Origin: Paenibacillus dendritiformis
GTDB taxonomy: Bacteria; Bacillota; Bacilli; Paenibacillales; Paenibacillaceae
Direction: 5' to 3'
Length of the DNA stretch: 64,000 nucleotides
NCBI RefSeq assembly: GCF_015845845.1
Contig: NZ_LDIG01000050.1
Span: 1-64,000, forward strand
Every line of letters begins with the position of its first letter. The first letter of the stretch is position 1. The position numbers and the translations under genes were made by a program. Below are positions 25,058-33,998 of this stretch, in pieces. The notes beneath the pieces were generated by a model. The model worked only from the letters and a program-made list of their open reading frames with translations. It did not search any database and was not told the DNA's origin.

Positions 25058-25999
25058 ATGAGTCAACCGATATTGCAGGTGACGGGGTTGGAGAAGCGCT
25101 TCAACGATTTCCGGGCGCTGCAGGACATTTCGTTCGAGATTTTTCCGGGAGAGATCGTTTGCTTTCTTGGGCCGAACGGAGCGGGGAAAAGCACGACCAT
25201 CAATATTTTGGCCGCGTTATTGCGATATGACGGCGGAGAAATCCGGTTCCAGGGGGAACGGGTGGAGAAGCATCCGGCCCGGTTCAAGAAGAGCCTCGGC
25301 ATTGTCCCGCAAGATATCGCGATATACGAGAATATTCCGGCGGAGGCGAATGTGAAGTTCTTCGCCGCCTTGTATGGATTGCGCGGCGAACCGCTCCAGC
25401 GGGCCGCTGAGGAAGCGCTCGGCTTCGTCGGGTTGTCCGGGCGGAAGCGGGAGAAGCCGAAGACATTCTCCGGCGGCATGAAGCGCCGGTTGAATATCGC
25501 CTGCGCGATCGCACACAAGCCCCGCTTCATCATTATGGATGAGCCGACCGTCGGGATCGATCCGCAATCGCGCAATCATATTTTGGAATCGATCAAGGCG
25601 CTGCGCGACGAAGGGGCCAGCATCATTTATACGACGCATTATATGGAAGAGGTCGAAGAGATTGCGACCCGCATCATCATCATCGATCACGGGCGCATGA
25701 TCGCCAGCGGCACGAAGGACGAACTGAAGGAGCAGTTGGGGGAAGAGAAGCTCTACGATGTCGAAGTGGAGGACGCGAGCGTGGCCGATCCGGATGAGCT
25801 GTACCGGATCGATGGAGTGAAAAACGTGTACGCAGACAATAACCGCATCCGGATTACGACCTTAAAGGGAATCGAGAACCTCGATAAAATCATTGCGCTT
25901 CTGATGAGCCGGGGAATGAAAATTATCAATTTGACGAGCGCGTCCGCCAGCCTGGAAATGGTATTCCTCAAGCTGACCGGCCGGACGCTGCGGGATTGA
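25058..25999 (+). CDS. ABC exporter ATP-binding protein (DrrA/NatA-like)
   Basis: This gene encodes 313 residues. Walker A GPNGAGKST, signature FSGGMKRRLNIACAIAHKP and Walker B FIIMDEPTVGID are intact. A ~90-residue C-terminal extension typical of drug-export ATPases follows (ELKEQLGEEKLYDVEVEDAS and beyond). The ribosome site is AAGGAGG. It is the first gene of a three-gene ABC-2 exporter: the next start lies 12 bases after its stop. Substrate unknown; homologues export antibiotics, lipids or sodium. Confidence 0.95.
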   Translation: MSQPILQVTGLEKRFNDFRALQDISFEIFPGEIVCFLGPNGAGKSTTINILAALLRYDGGEIRFQGERVEKHPARFKKSLGIVPQDIAIYENIPAEANVKFFAALYGLRGEPLQRAAEEALGFVGLSGRKREKPKTFSGGMKRRLNIACAIAHKPRFIIMDEPTVGIDPQSRNHILESIKALRDEGASIIYTTHYMEEVEEIATRIIIIDHGRMIASGTKDELKEQLGEEKLYDVEVEDASVADPDELYRIDGVKNVYADNNRIRITTLKGIENLDKIIALLMSRGMKIINLTSASASLEMVFLKLTGRTLRD

Positions 26000-26010
26000 G
26001 GTCGACGCAG

Positions 26011-26769
26011 ATGCCGTCAACTCTGTACAGATTCCTCGTCATTCTGAAGCGCGACATCGTTAATCTGGCGTTGAATCCGGTGCTTCTCCTGTCGAATTCG
26101 GTGTTCCCGCTGCTGCTGATGCTCATTCTCGGATATTTGGCCCGCGGCATCTATGGCGGCGGCGAAGTGACCTCCTACGATTATTACGGGGTGACCATTC
26201 TCCTGTTTACGTCCCTGAATGTATCGATGATCGCCTCGAACAGCTTCATGGAAAAAAGCTTGAAGAAGAGCAACTTGCGGATTTTGCACGCTCCGGTGCG
26301 AACTGCCTATCTGTATCTGTCCAAAATCGCAGCCACCTTCTGCTTCTCGACGCTGAGCACGCTGCTGCTGCTCGCCCTGGCCCATTGGCTGCTTGATGTT
26401 CACTACGGCGGGAGCGGCTGGATCGCGGTCGCGCTGATTCTCATCGGCTTCAATCTGTTCTCCGCCGCCCTCGGCGTGTTGATGTGCTGCCTCTGCCGGA
26501 GCGAGGAGACAAGCAATAAAATTTTGAGCTTCGTCAATAACCTGCTGGCCCTGATCGGAGGCCTGTTCTTCCAGTGGGACGGCCTGGGCCGCGCCGCGGA
26601 GATTCTATCCTATCTCTCGCCGGTGAAATGGGTGGCGGAAGCGGTGTTCCGCGTCATCTACGATCAGGATGCCGGCATGGTCTTGCCGGTGCTGGGCGGC
26701 TTCGCCGCCGGCTCGCTTGTGCTGCTGTGGGGCTGCAGCCGGATTTTTCACGCGGAGGACTATGTATGA
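26011..26769 (+). CDS. ABC-2 type exporter permease
   Basis: This gene encodes 252 residues. ATG 26011 has GAGG 9 bases upstream; a TTG at 25996 overlapping the previous stop is possible. Six hydrophobic segments are present, with the ABC-2 pattern: a first segment followed by a large loop, then four consecutive segments including ALGVLMCCLCRSEETSNKI and LSYLSPVKWVAEAVF. It overlaps the next permease by four bases (ATGA), so the two are coupled and probably form a heterodimeric channel. Confidence 0.92.
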   Translation: MPSTLYRFLVILKRDIVNLALNPVLLLSNSVFPLLLMLILGYLARGIYGGGEVTSYDYYGVTILLFTSLNVSMIASNSFMEKSLKKSNLRILHAPVRTAYLYLSKIAATFCFSTLSTLLLLALAHWLLDVHYGGSGWIAVALILIGFNLFSAALGVLMCCLCRSEETSNKILSFVNNLLALIGGLFFQWDGLGRAAEILSYLSPVKWVAEAVFRVIYDQDAGMVLPVLGGFAAGSLVLLWGCSRIFHAEDYV

Positions 26770-27755
26770 GGGAAATGGCATATGTTTTTCATCATAATTG
26801 GTTGAGATTAATGAGCCGCAAGGCGATTATGGCGATAACGGCGATGATGACGATCGCCTCGGTTGGCGCCGCGCTGCTGTTGACAACGGCACATGATTCG
26901 AGGGGGAGCATCGCCTTCGTAACGGCCGCTTCCGAGCCGGATGAGGCTTCCCTTGCCGGTTTGCGCGATTTCGAGGTGAAACGGCTCGCGGAAGTGCCGC
27001 GCAAGTCCGAGCTGGTGCGCAACAAATATGATGCCGTCATCATCGATGAAGAAGACGGGAGCTACACGATCGAGACGATCAAGAGCGAAGCGTATGCCAC
27101 GATGGTGCGGCAAGCGTTGGAGTATCCGGAACAGCCGCTGCCGGAAGCGAAGAAGCGGGGCGCCGGGGCGAACATTGCCGGCTTTCTCATGATGTTCGTG
27201 CTGCTGCAGGGCATGTTCTATATGAATTTCTTTGCGGAGGACAAGACGCAGGGCACGCTGCGGCGAATTGCGGCCTCGCCGCTGTCCGTCATGAGCTATC
27301 TTGCGGTGCAGGCTCTGTTTTGCTTCCTTCTTATCAGCGTTCCGGCCTATCTGTGCATTGCGGGAGCAAGTCTCCTTCCGCGTGCCGATATCGGCTTCAC
27401 GCTGCTGCAATACGGCTGGCTTATCGCCGTATTGTCCCTGCTGGCATCCGCGTTCGCCCTGTTCATTACGGTCTGTATCGACGATACCGACAATGCGGTT
27501 ACGACGGCTTCCAGCCTGATTCTCGTCACATCGCTTCTGTCCGGCGGCTTCTACGCCGTAGAGCACGAAGGGGCGATGAACGCGCTGACCTATTGGCTGC
27601 CGCAGCGCCAGTATATGGCTGCCGTGACCAGCCTGGAGCGGGCTGCGTATGCAGACGCGGTCATGCCTCTGCTATATGTGCTGATCCTCTCCGGCATCCT
27701 GTTCGCGGCCGGCGCCATCATTTGCAGAAGAAGATGCAAGGCGGGAAGATATTGA
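26766..27755 (+). CDS. ABC-2 type exporter permease, second subunit
   Basis: This gene encodes 329 residues. A first membrane segment (about residues 19-42) is followed by a ~130-residue extracytoplasmic domain and then five membrane segments from residue ~140. MFYMNFFAEDKTQGTLRRIA is the conserved ABC-2 cytosolic motif before the second segment. It ends in a basic RRRCKAGRY tail. It completes the transporter encoded by the two preceding genes. The LuxR-type regulator begins about 100 bases later. Confidence 0.92.
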   Translation: MREMAYVFHHNWLRLMSRKAIMAITAMMTIASVGAALLLTTAHDSRGSIAFVTAASEPDEASLAGLRDFEVKRLAEVPRKSELVRNKYDAVIIDEEDGSYTIETIKSEAYATMVRQALEYPEQPLPEAKKRGAGANIAGFLMMFVLLQGMFYMNFFAEDKTQGTLRRIAASPLSVMSYLAVQALFCFLLISVPAYLCIAGASLLPRADIGFTLLQYGWLIAVLSLLASAFALFITVCIDDTDNAVTTASSLILVTSLLSGGFYAVEHEGAMNALTYWLPQRQYMAAVTSLERAAYADAVMPLLYVLILSGILFAAGAIICRRRCKAGRY

Positions 27756-27856
27756 TACGTGCCAGCGGCTCCGGCGTGGTATAGTAAGAGAAGCGGATTC
27801 CCAGATGCTGGGTTCCCGTCATGCGGCAGTACACAAGTAAGTGGGGTAGAGGAGAA

Positions 27857-30445
27857 ATGGATCGCATCAGGTTGATTTCGGCCAAGCTTATGGCGCCGGT
27901 TCCGCGCAAGCATTATATTCGGAGAGAGCGTCTGTTCGCCAAGCTGCGGCATGCGCAGGAATATAAGGTCGTTGTCGTGCAGGGAAGCGCCGGGAGCGGG
28001 AAGACGACGCTGCTCACCTCCTATATGAAGGAAGCGGGCCAGCGTCATTTTCGCTGGATTGCGCTGGACGAGGACAATAATGACCTGTATTCGTTCTGGT
28101 ACTACGTGTTGGGGGCCTTGAAGGAGGATCTGGGCAGCAGCGCCGACGACTTGTATCAAGTATTCGAAGCGATCCCGCACAAGCATGATATGGAGACGAT
28201 CTTGACCATGATCGTGAATCAGCTCCATCAGATGGAAGCGCTGACGCTGGTCTTGGATGACGCCCATGTCCTCGATAAGGAGGAGGTGCTTCGTTCCCTG
28301 GAATTTTTCATCAAGTACAGTCCGGAGCAGGTCCGGTTCGTGCTGGTGAGCCGCGAAGCGCCGAAGCTGTATTTGGGTGAATCGATGATGGACGGCCAAT
28401 ATGCGGAAATCAACGAATCCGACCTGAAATTTTCAGATGAGGAGGCGGCAAGGTTCCTGCAGCAGACGTTGGCATTGGAGGTGGATGATGACACGGCAGG
28501 CCGATTGAATGCGCAGACGGAAGGCTGGGCGGGAGGATTGCAGCTTATTGCGCTTGCGATGTCCCATAAGACCGAGCTCCCATCCGGTCATGGCAGCGGG
28601 CTCAACAAATATATGGTGACGTATTTATCCAATGAAATTCTTCGCTCGCTGGACGGAGAAGAGACGCGGTTTCTGCTGCATACGTCCATTCTTGGCTATT
28701 TCGATGAAGCGATCTGCAGTGGCCTGCTCGGCATAAGGAATGCGAGGATGTTCATCGACCGGCTGCAGGATAAAAATCTGTTCCTCGTCACGATTGACGA
28801 GACAGCCGGTTTATACCGGTATCATCATGTATTCGGCGAATTTTTGCGATATCGGCTGTCCGCGGAAGGCGAAGCGGCGATTCGCGATTTGCATGCCAAG
28901 GCGGCGGCGATCTATGAGCAGCGGGGCGATTTGGCCGAGAGCGTGAAGCATTATATCCAGGCCTGGCGGTATCCGGAAGCGATGGACGTCATCGCGCGCA
29001 TGCCGCAGTCGATGCAGGGCTGGGTGCTGTTGAGGCAGATTCCGTTGGCCTGGCTGAGCGCTAACCGGGATTTGCTGTTCCAGCGGCTGTTCTACCATTT
29101 CTGCAATCAGGAGTTCGACCAATGCCGGCTGCTCTTGGAATCGCTGCAATCGGAGCCCGGCAGGGAAGTGGATGGGAGCGTCCTGCAGTTCACCCGCTTC
29201 TTCATGGACGAGACCGGTCCCGGCCTGGACTTCGAGCCCTGGTCTCTGGAGGAGATGAAACCGATCGGATTGTCTGCTCCGACGAGAGCGATTATTTACG
29301 TGACGAGCTCCATGATGCTCGGCCTCCGGGATCAATACGCGCAAGCGCTGAATTGTGTCGAGCAGGCGCTGGCCCTGGAGGAGTGCAGCCCGAATCCGTA
29401 TATTCGCTACTTCGCGTTGACGTGCAAATGCCAGCTTCTTGAAGCCATCGGTGAATTCGCCGCCTGCGAACGGCTGTATGCCTCGCTGTTCCAATTGACC
29501 GAGGATCATCCATATCTCTCGCCGGGAATGGGGACGTATCTGATCGGAATCGGCGGCATTTATATGAAAATGATGCGGCTCGAAGAGGCGGAACATTGGT
29601 TCGGGAAGGTGGAGCGCCAGCTTCGTGGCAATTACCCTTCCATGGAAATGGGGTATGCCTACAACCGGTTGGAAATGGCCCTGCTGCGGGGGGATACGCG
29701 GACGGCGGCGGAGCTGATGAGAAAGATAGGGGACGATCCGGCGTTCCGCCATCATCCTTACTACCATCTATCGCTGCTGAGATACCAGTTGACCCTCGGG
29801 GAGCCGGATTCCGAGCTGCTGCAGCGGTTCCTGGACAGCGTGCAGGAAGGGGAAGCAAGAGGCAGGCTGCGTTATGATGAGCGGCTGCTCTATGCCAGAG
29901 TGCTGGCCGCCCGGGGAGCAACGCAGGAAGCGCTGAAGCAGACCGATGATATTCTGATGCAGGCGCGCAAGCGCAAGCTTCCATTGCTCCTGGTCGATGC
30001 CCTGCTGCACAAGATTATGATTTTGCATCGGGAAGGCTGTCGGCCGAGTCCCGAAATAATAAATCTCATCCGCGAAGCCGTTCATTACAGCTATGCGAAC
30101 GAGATTGCCTATCTCTACCTGTTGGCCGGAGAAGCCGCGCAGCAGGCGCTTCATCGGCTGCTTCAGGAGAAGGAACAGGACCTGCTGGCGAAGGAGAAGG
30201 CGTTCATCCAGCGCGTCAGCTCGTGCTGGAAGCGGGATTCCGGCGGAGAAGATGTGCTGACCGAGCGGGAGCGCGAGGTGCTTCAAGCCGCGGCCTCGGG
30301 ATTGAGGAACAAGGAGATCGGGGAGCGGCTTTGCATTTCGGTTGCCACGGTCAAGACCCATATGATCCACATCTATTCCAAGCTCCAAGCCTCCAACCGG
30401 GTGGAAGCGATCGAGAAGGCGCGCCAGCTTGGATTGCTGGCTTGA
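27857..30445 (+). CDS. LuxR-family regulator of the MalT/LAL type (large ATP-binding)
   Basis: This gene encodes 862 residues. ATG 27857 follows AGAGGAG closely; ATG 27821 lacks a site. Walker A GSAGSGKT is at residues 43-50 and the Walker-B-like TLVLDDAHVLD is near 140. A TPR-rich middle section (residues ~350-780) and a C-terminal GerE HTH follow (LTEREREVLQAAASGLRNKE and ISVATVKTHMIHIYSKL). These are signal-integrating activators that need ATP and an inducer. Being 102 bases downstream of the ABC exporter in the same direction, it may control that operon. Confidence 0.93.
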   Translation: MDRIRLISAKLMAPVPRKHYIRRERLFAKLRHAQEYKVVVVQGSAGSGKTTLLTSYMKEAGQRHFRWIALDEDNNDLYSFWYYVLGALKEDLGSSADDLYQVFEAIPHKHDMETILTMIVNQLHQMEALTLVLDDAHVLDKEEVLRSLEFFIKYSPEQVRFVLVSREAPKLYLGESMMDGQYAEINESDLKFSDEEAARFLQQTLALEVDDDTAGRLNAQTEGWAGGLQLIALAMSHKTELPSGHGSGLNKYMVTYLSNEILRSLDGEETRFLLHTSILGYFDEAICSGLLGIRNARMFIDRLQDKNLFLVTIDETAGLYRYHHVFGEFLRYRLSAEGEAAIRDLHAKAAAIYEQRGDLAESVKHYIQAWRYPEAMDVIARMPQSMQGWVLLRQIPLAWLSANRDLLFQRLFYHFCNQEFDQCRLLLESLQSEPGREVDGSVLQFTRFFMDETGPGLDFEPWSLEEMKPIGLSAPTRAIIYVTSSMMLGLRDQYAQALNCVEQALALEECSPNPYIRYFALTCKCQLLEAIGEFAACERLYASLFQLTEDHPYLSPGMGTYLIGIGGIYMKMMRLEEAEHWFGKVERQLRGNYPSMEMGYAYNRLEMALLRGDTRTAAELMRKIGDDPAFRHHPYYHLSLLRYQLTLGEPDSELLQRFLDSVQEGEARGRLRYDERLLYARVLAARGATQEALKQTDDILMQARKRKLPLLLVDALLHKIMILHREGCRPSPEIINLIREAVHYSYANEIAYLYLLAGEAAQQALHRLLQEKEQDLLAKEKAFIQRVSSCWKRDSGGEDVLTEREREVLQAAASGLRNKEIGERLCISVATVKTHMIHIYSKLQASNRVEAIEKARQLGLLA

Positions 30446-30595
30446 ACAAAGTGCGGGAAGGGGGAACGGGGCTGGATCCAGAAGGCCGCATCAGCGTGCG
30501 GCACGAAGGCTCGAAGAGAATCTATTGGGAAGGAAATTCGCGCTCTTCAGGCGCTGGATGGCGCCAGCAAAAAATGGCTGAAGGATGTGTTATAG

Positions 30596-32121
30596 ATGAT
30601 TCAATATGCCCGCTGCACGGAAGCGGCTATGGATTTAACCTATGAAGCGTTTCGCATCGGCTTTTCCGACTACATCGTACCGATGGATATCAATCAGGAA
30701 GACTTCGTTAAGCGGTTCTTCGGCCCGGAAGGGAATCAGCCGGAGCATTCCTTCCTCGCGCTGGACGATGGCAAGCCGGTCGGGGTGATTCTCGGTGGAG
30801 TCAAGCTGTACGAAGGACGCAAGACGATGCGGTGCGGGACGTTGGCCGTTCATCCCGATTACCGCGGCTGCGGCGTCAGCAAGGAATTGTTCGCCCGGCA
30901 TAAGGAGGAGGCGATCGCTTGCGGCTGCAGCCAGCTCTTCCTGGAAGTGATCGTGGGCAACGATCGCGCGCTCAGCTTTTACCGCAAGCTCGGTTACCGT
31001 AAAATATATGATCTGTCGTATTATCAACGGAAGGAGCTGTCGGGATTGGCTTCGGCACATGTGGAGGGGCTGGCAGTAAGGAGCCTGTCGCAGGACCAGT
31101 TTGAACGGGAGGTTCAGGGGTGGCTTCACTTCCATATCAATTGGCAGAATGATTTCGACTATAATCGGCTATCGGAAAACAACTCCTTTATCGACGCCTA
31201 TCTGGACGAGAGGCTGGTTGGCGGAATGTGCGTGAACCGGAACGGGAAAATCAGCTTCTTATACGTCGACCCGGCTTACCGCAGCAGAGGCATCGCGTCC
31301 GCGATGTTGGGGGAAGTCAGCCGCATGCTTAACTTGACCGGCTTCTCGATCGGCTTTCCGAACAACCACTCGCTGGAAGGCTTCTTGATGGGCAAGGGCT
31401 TCGAGGAACCGTTCTCGGCCTCAGGATATTTTGATGCCGCTCCCAGCACGGGCGCCGTATGGTCGCAAGATGTGGACTTCCTCATCGATCAACTGGAATT
31501 GCTCCATGACGGCACGATGTCAAGCCCGCTGCAAGGGAAAAACGACTTGAACCGGATCGGCATGATGGGGCACTCGTTCGGAGGGGCCACGGCTTTTGAA
31601 GCGATCTATGCGAACCCGCGCGTCAAAGCCGGGATCAACATGGATGGCGCTCTTTATGATGTGGAAGACAAAGGAACTCTTCCGAAGCCGTTTCTGTTTA
31701 TGGAAGCGGAAGATTTTATGGCGAGAAAGCGGCAAATCGAGCAGATAAACGAGAAGACGATCACGGACGAAGAATTGAGCAAAATGTACTTGACGCGGGA
31801 GATGCTGCACGGCTTGAAAACGCAATACGCCTGATCGATCGCGTGGCCCAGCAGGGAGCGACGCTGGTGTGCATCGAGGGGGCGGCCCATTATAATTTCA
31901 CGGATTTCCCGCTGTTCTCGGGCTTGCTCCGCTACATCGGCATGGCGGGCGACATAAAGGGGGAGAGAGGAGCAGACATTATCCATCGATATGTGCTCGA
32001 TTTCTTCAACAAGCATCTCAAAGGAAACGGAGGCAAGCTCCTGCAGGGTCCAAGCTCGGAGTACCCGGAGGTGAAGTTCCCGTATCTTTCGGATCCGCAG
32101 ATGCGCCCTGCGGGTAAATAG
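30596..32121 (+). pseudogene. GNAT acetyltransferase fused by deletion to a frameshifted PAF-acetylhydrolase-like gene
   Basis: Residues 1-~280 form a two-domain GNAT protein (first acetyl-CoA loop VHPDYRGCGVSKELF, second VDPAYRSRGIASAML). From residue ~285 (nt ~31448) the sequence becomes the middle of an alpha/beta hydrolase: VWSQDVDFLIDQL and nucleophile motif GHSFGG (325-330). The hydrolase N-terminus (membrane part and oxyanion region) is missing. The frame ends at 31834, but the hydrolase continues in the +1 frame as RLIDRVAQQGATLVCIEGAA, with catalytic-His region AAHYNFTDF, to a stop at 32121. A missing G at GGCTTG(G)AAAAC near 31818 explains the shift. The GNAT part could still fold; the hydrolase is dead. 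Confidence 0.85.
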
Positions 32122-32330
32122 CATGAGGAACGTGCAGCATCAGCCGCCTGCGCCATCGGCGTATTTTTCCATAAAAACAGCATAAAAGCCCGTTTTATTC
32201 GCACCCTATAGGTAGGATGAGGTTATTCATGCCAAGTCGGCAGGGAAGTTTTCCGGAGATCGCAGATTCATCGGTCTCCGCCTGCCATTGGCTCGTAGCC
32301 TACTTCATGTATAGGTGGGGTGACACGTAC

Positions 32331-33932
32331 TTGCGGCTCAAAATGAGGTGTTTTATTGTATTGCTCTGCATTTTGGCAATCGCTCCCGGATGCCAGAAGC
32401 CCGAACCGAAAGCGAAGGAAGACCGAATCCAACTGCAGTCCATTCCAGGCACCGGTTCCAAGAAGGTTATCTATCTGATGATCGATTCCTTGATGGCGCA
32501 AGCCATCGATCGGGGCATCGAACGGAATGAGCTGCCTGCGTTCCAATTTCTTGTCGAGCACGGGCAATACTATAAGAACATGGTCTCTTCTTTTCCGACG
32601 ATGTCCGTTACGATTGACAGCTCTCTGCTGACGGGAACGTATCCCGACGAGCATCGAATCCCGGGACTGACCTGGTATTCATCGTCCGAGAAGAAAGTCA
32701 TTAATTACGGGACGGGCCCGATGGAGGTGGTGAAGCACGGCATTAACCCGGTATTGACAGATCTGCTGCTGCATCTGAACGGCTCGCATCTGAATCCCCA
32801 AGTTCCGACCATCTATGAGGACCTGGCCCGGCGCGGGCAGACAGCAGGCTCCATTAACGGGTTGATTTTCCGAGGGACGAAGAAGCATACCTTATCGATT
32901 CCCGCCTGGATTCAGCGTCCTGCCTCCTTGCCGCGGCAGATAGAGGTGACAGGCCCCGATCTGTTGGCGCTCGGCGCATTTTCCAACCCGTTCGAGGGGA
33001 AGGTTGATCTTCGCGACGGCATTACCCGTCGTATAGGGTTGAATAATGCATATTCCGTGGAAGCGGCGAGATACTTGATAAGCCACAACCAACTGCCGGA
33101 TTTTTTATTTGTCTATTTGCCGGATCTGGATCAGAAGCTGCACAAGAATGGACCCGGGGAACGAAGGGGCGTCCGACAAGTGGACCGGCAGCTTCGTTCG
33201 CTGCTCGAAGAATTCGGCTCGATGGAAGACGCTTTGCGGCAGGCGGTATTTATCGTTGCCGGGGATAGCGGCATGACGTCCATTTTGCCTGCCCGGGACA
33301 ATCCGGTCATCGAGCTGCCTTCTCTCCTTGCCGGCTATAACGTGCTGCGGCCGGGCGAGCCGGTATCCGATGAGACCGACTTGATTCTCGCGGTCAATGA
33401 GACGATGGCCTATATTTACACGAACGGCAAAGATAAGCCGCTGCGAAAGGTAGCCGATGCGCTGTCTTCCGATCCGCGTATCGACCTGATCGCGTGGAAG
33501 GATAACGGCTGGGTACATGCAGTTCCAGGGAATAAGAGACAGGAGATGCGGTACCGTGCGGACGGGCCGCTCCTTGATGCCTATGGGCAGGCATGGAGGA
33601 TCGAAGGCGACGCGAAGGTGATGGATCTGCGGATTGATTCCGCGGCGAAGAAGATTGGCTACGGTCAATATCCGGACGGACTGCGGCGCTTATCGGCGGC
33701 GCTGCACTCCCATGAGGGAGAGTTCCTCGTCGTCACCGCGAAGCCGGGCTATGAGCTGGCGGATAGAAGCTCCCCGACGCATAAAGGCGGCGGGGGCCAT
33801 GGGTCGATGCGAAGCGAGGAGTCGCTCGTGCCGCTGATTATTTGCGGCACCGATCGGAAGCCGGAGCATTTGCGCATCATAGACTTGAAGCCGTTTCTGC
33901 TCGAATTGCTCGAGCGCAAGGAAGAGTCTTAG
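32331..33932 (+). CDS. Alkaline-phosphatase-superfamily phosphodiesterase lipoprotein
   Basis: This gene encodes 533 residues. The TTG at 32331 has a GGTGGGGTGA site 8 bases upstream; ATG 32343 is the alternative. The signal peptide ends in IAPGC, a lipoprotein site. The catalytic domain resembles type I phosphodiesterase/nucleotide pyrophosphatase: VIYLMIDSL (metal Asp), FPTMSVTIDSSLLTGTYPDE (nucleophile Thr/Ser), VYLPDLDQKLHKNGP (Asp/His), VAGDSGM (Asp) and GGGGHGS (His). It is surface-anchored and probably cleaves phosphodiesters or nucleotides. The long upstream stretch in frame (from 32217) has a poorer site. A shared terminator separates it from the convergent hydrolase. Confidence 0.88.
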   Translation: MRLKMRCFIVLLCILAIAPGCQKPEPKAKEDRIQLQSIPGTGSKKVIYLMIDSLMAQAIDRGIERNELPAFQFLVEHGQYYKNMVSSFPTMSVTIDSSLLTGTYPDEHRIPGLTWYSSSEKKVINYGTGPMEVVKHGINPVLTDLLLHLNGSHLNPQVPTIYEDLARRGQTAGSINGLIFRGTKKHTLSIPAWIQRPASLPRQIEVTGPDLLALGAFSNPFEGKVDLRDGITRRIGLNNAYSVEAARYLISHNQLPDFLFVYLPDLDQKLHKNGPGERRGVRQVDRQLRSLLEEFGSMEDALRQAVFIVAGDSGMTSILPARDNPVIELPSLLAGYNVLRPGEPVSDETDLILAVNETMAYIYTNGKDKPLRKVADALSSDPRIDLIAWKDNGWVHAVPGNKRQEMRYRADGPLLDAYGQAWRIEGDAKVMDLRIDSAAKKIGYGQYPDGLRRLSAALHSHEGEFLVVTAKPGYELADRSSPTHKGGGGHGSMRSEESLVPLIICGTDRKPEHLRIIDLKPFLLELLERKEES

Positions 33933-33961
33933 AAGATATCGTCCATCATGGACATCCATAG

Positions 33962-33997
33962 GAAGCAGCTCCCATGCTCATCGGGAGCTGCTTCTTC
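33962..33997. terminator. Bidirectional terminator between convergent genes
   Basis: GAAGCAGCTCCC (33962-33973) and GGGAGCTGCTTC (33983-33994) form a perfect 12-bp stem with 9-base loop, between the phosphodiesterase and the serine hydrolase. Confidence 0.85.
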
Positions 33998-33998
33998 G

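Noticed and set aside
30446-30595. Structured RNA leader before the GNAT fusion gene
   Set aside because: Some inverted repeats (GGCGC..GCGCC) but no consensus of a known riboswitch or T-box.
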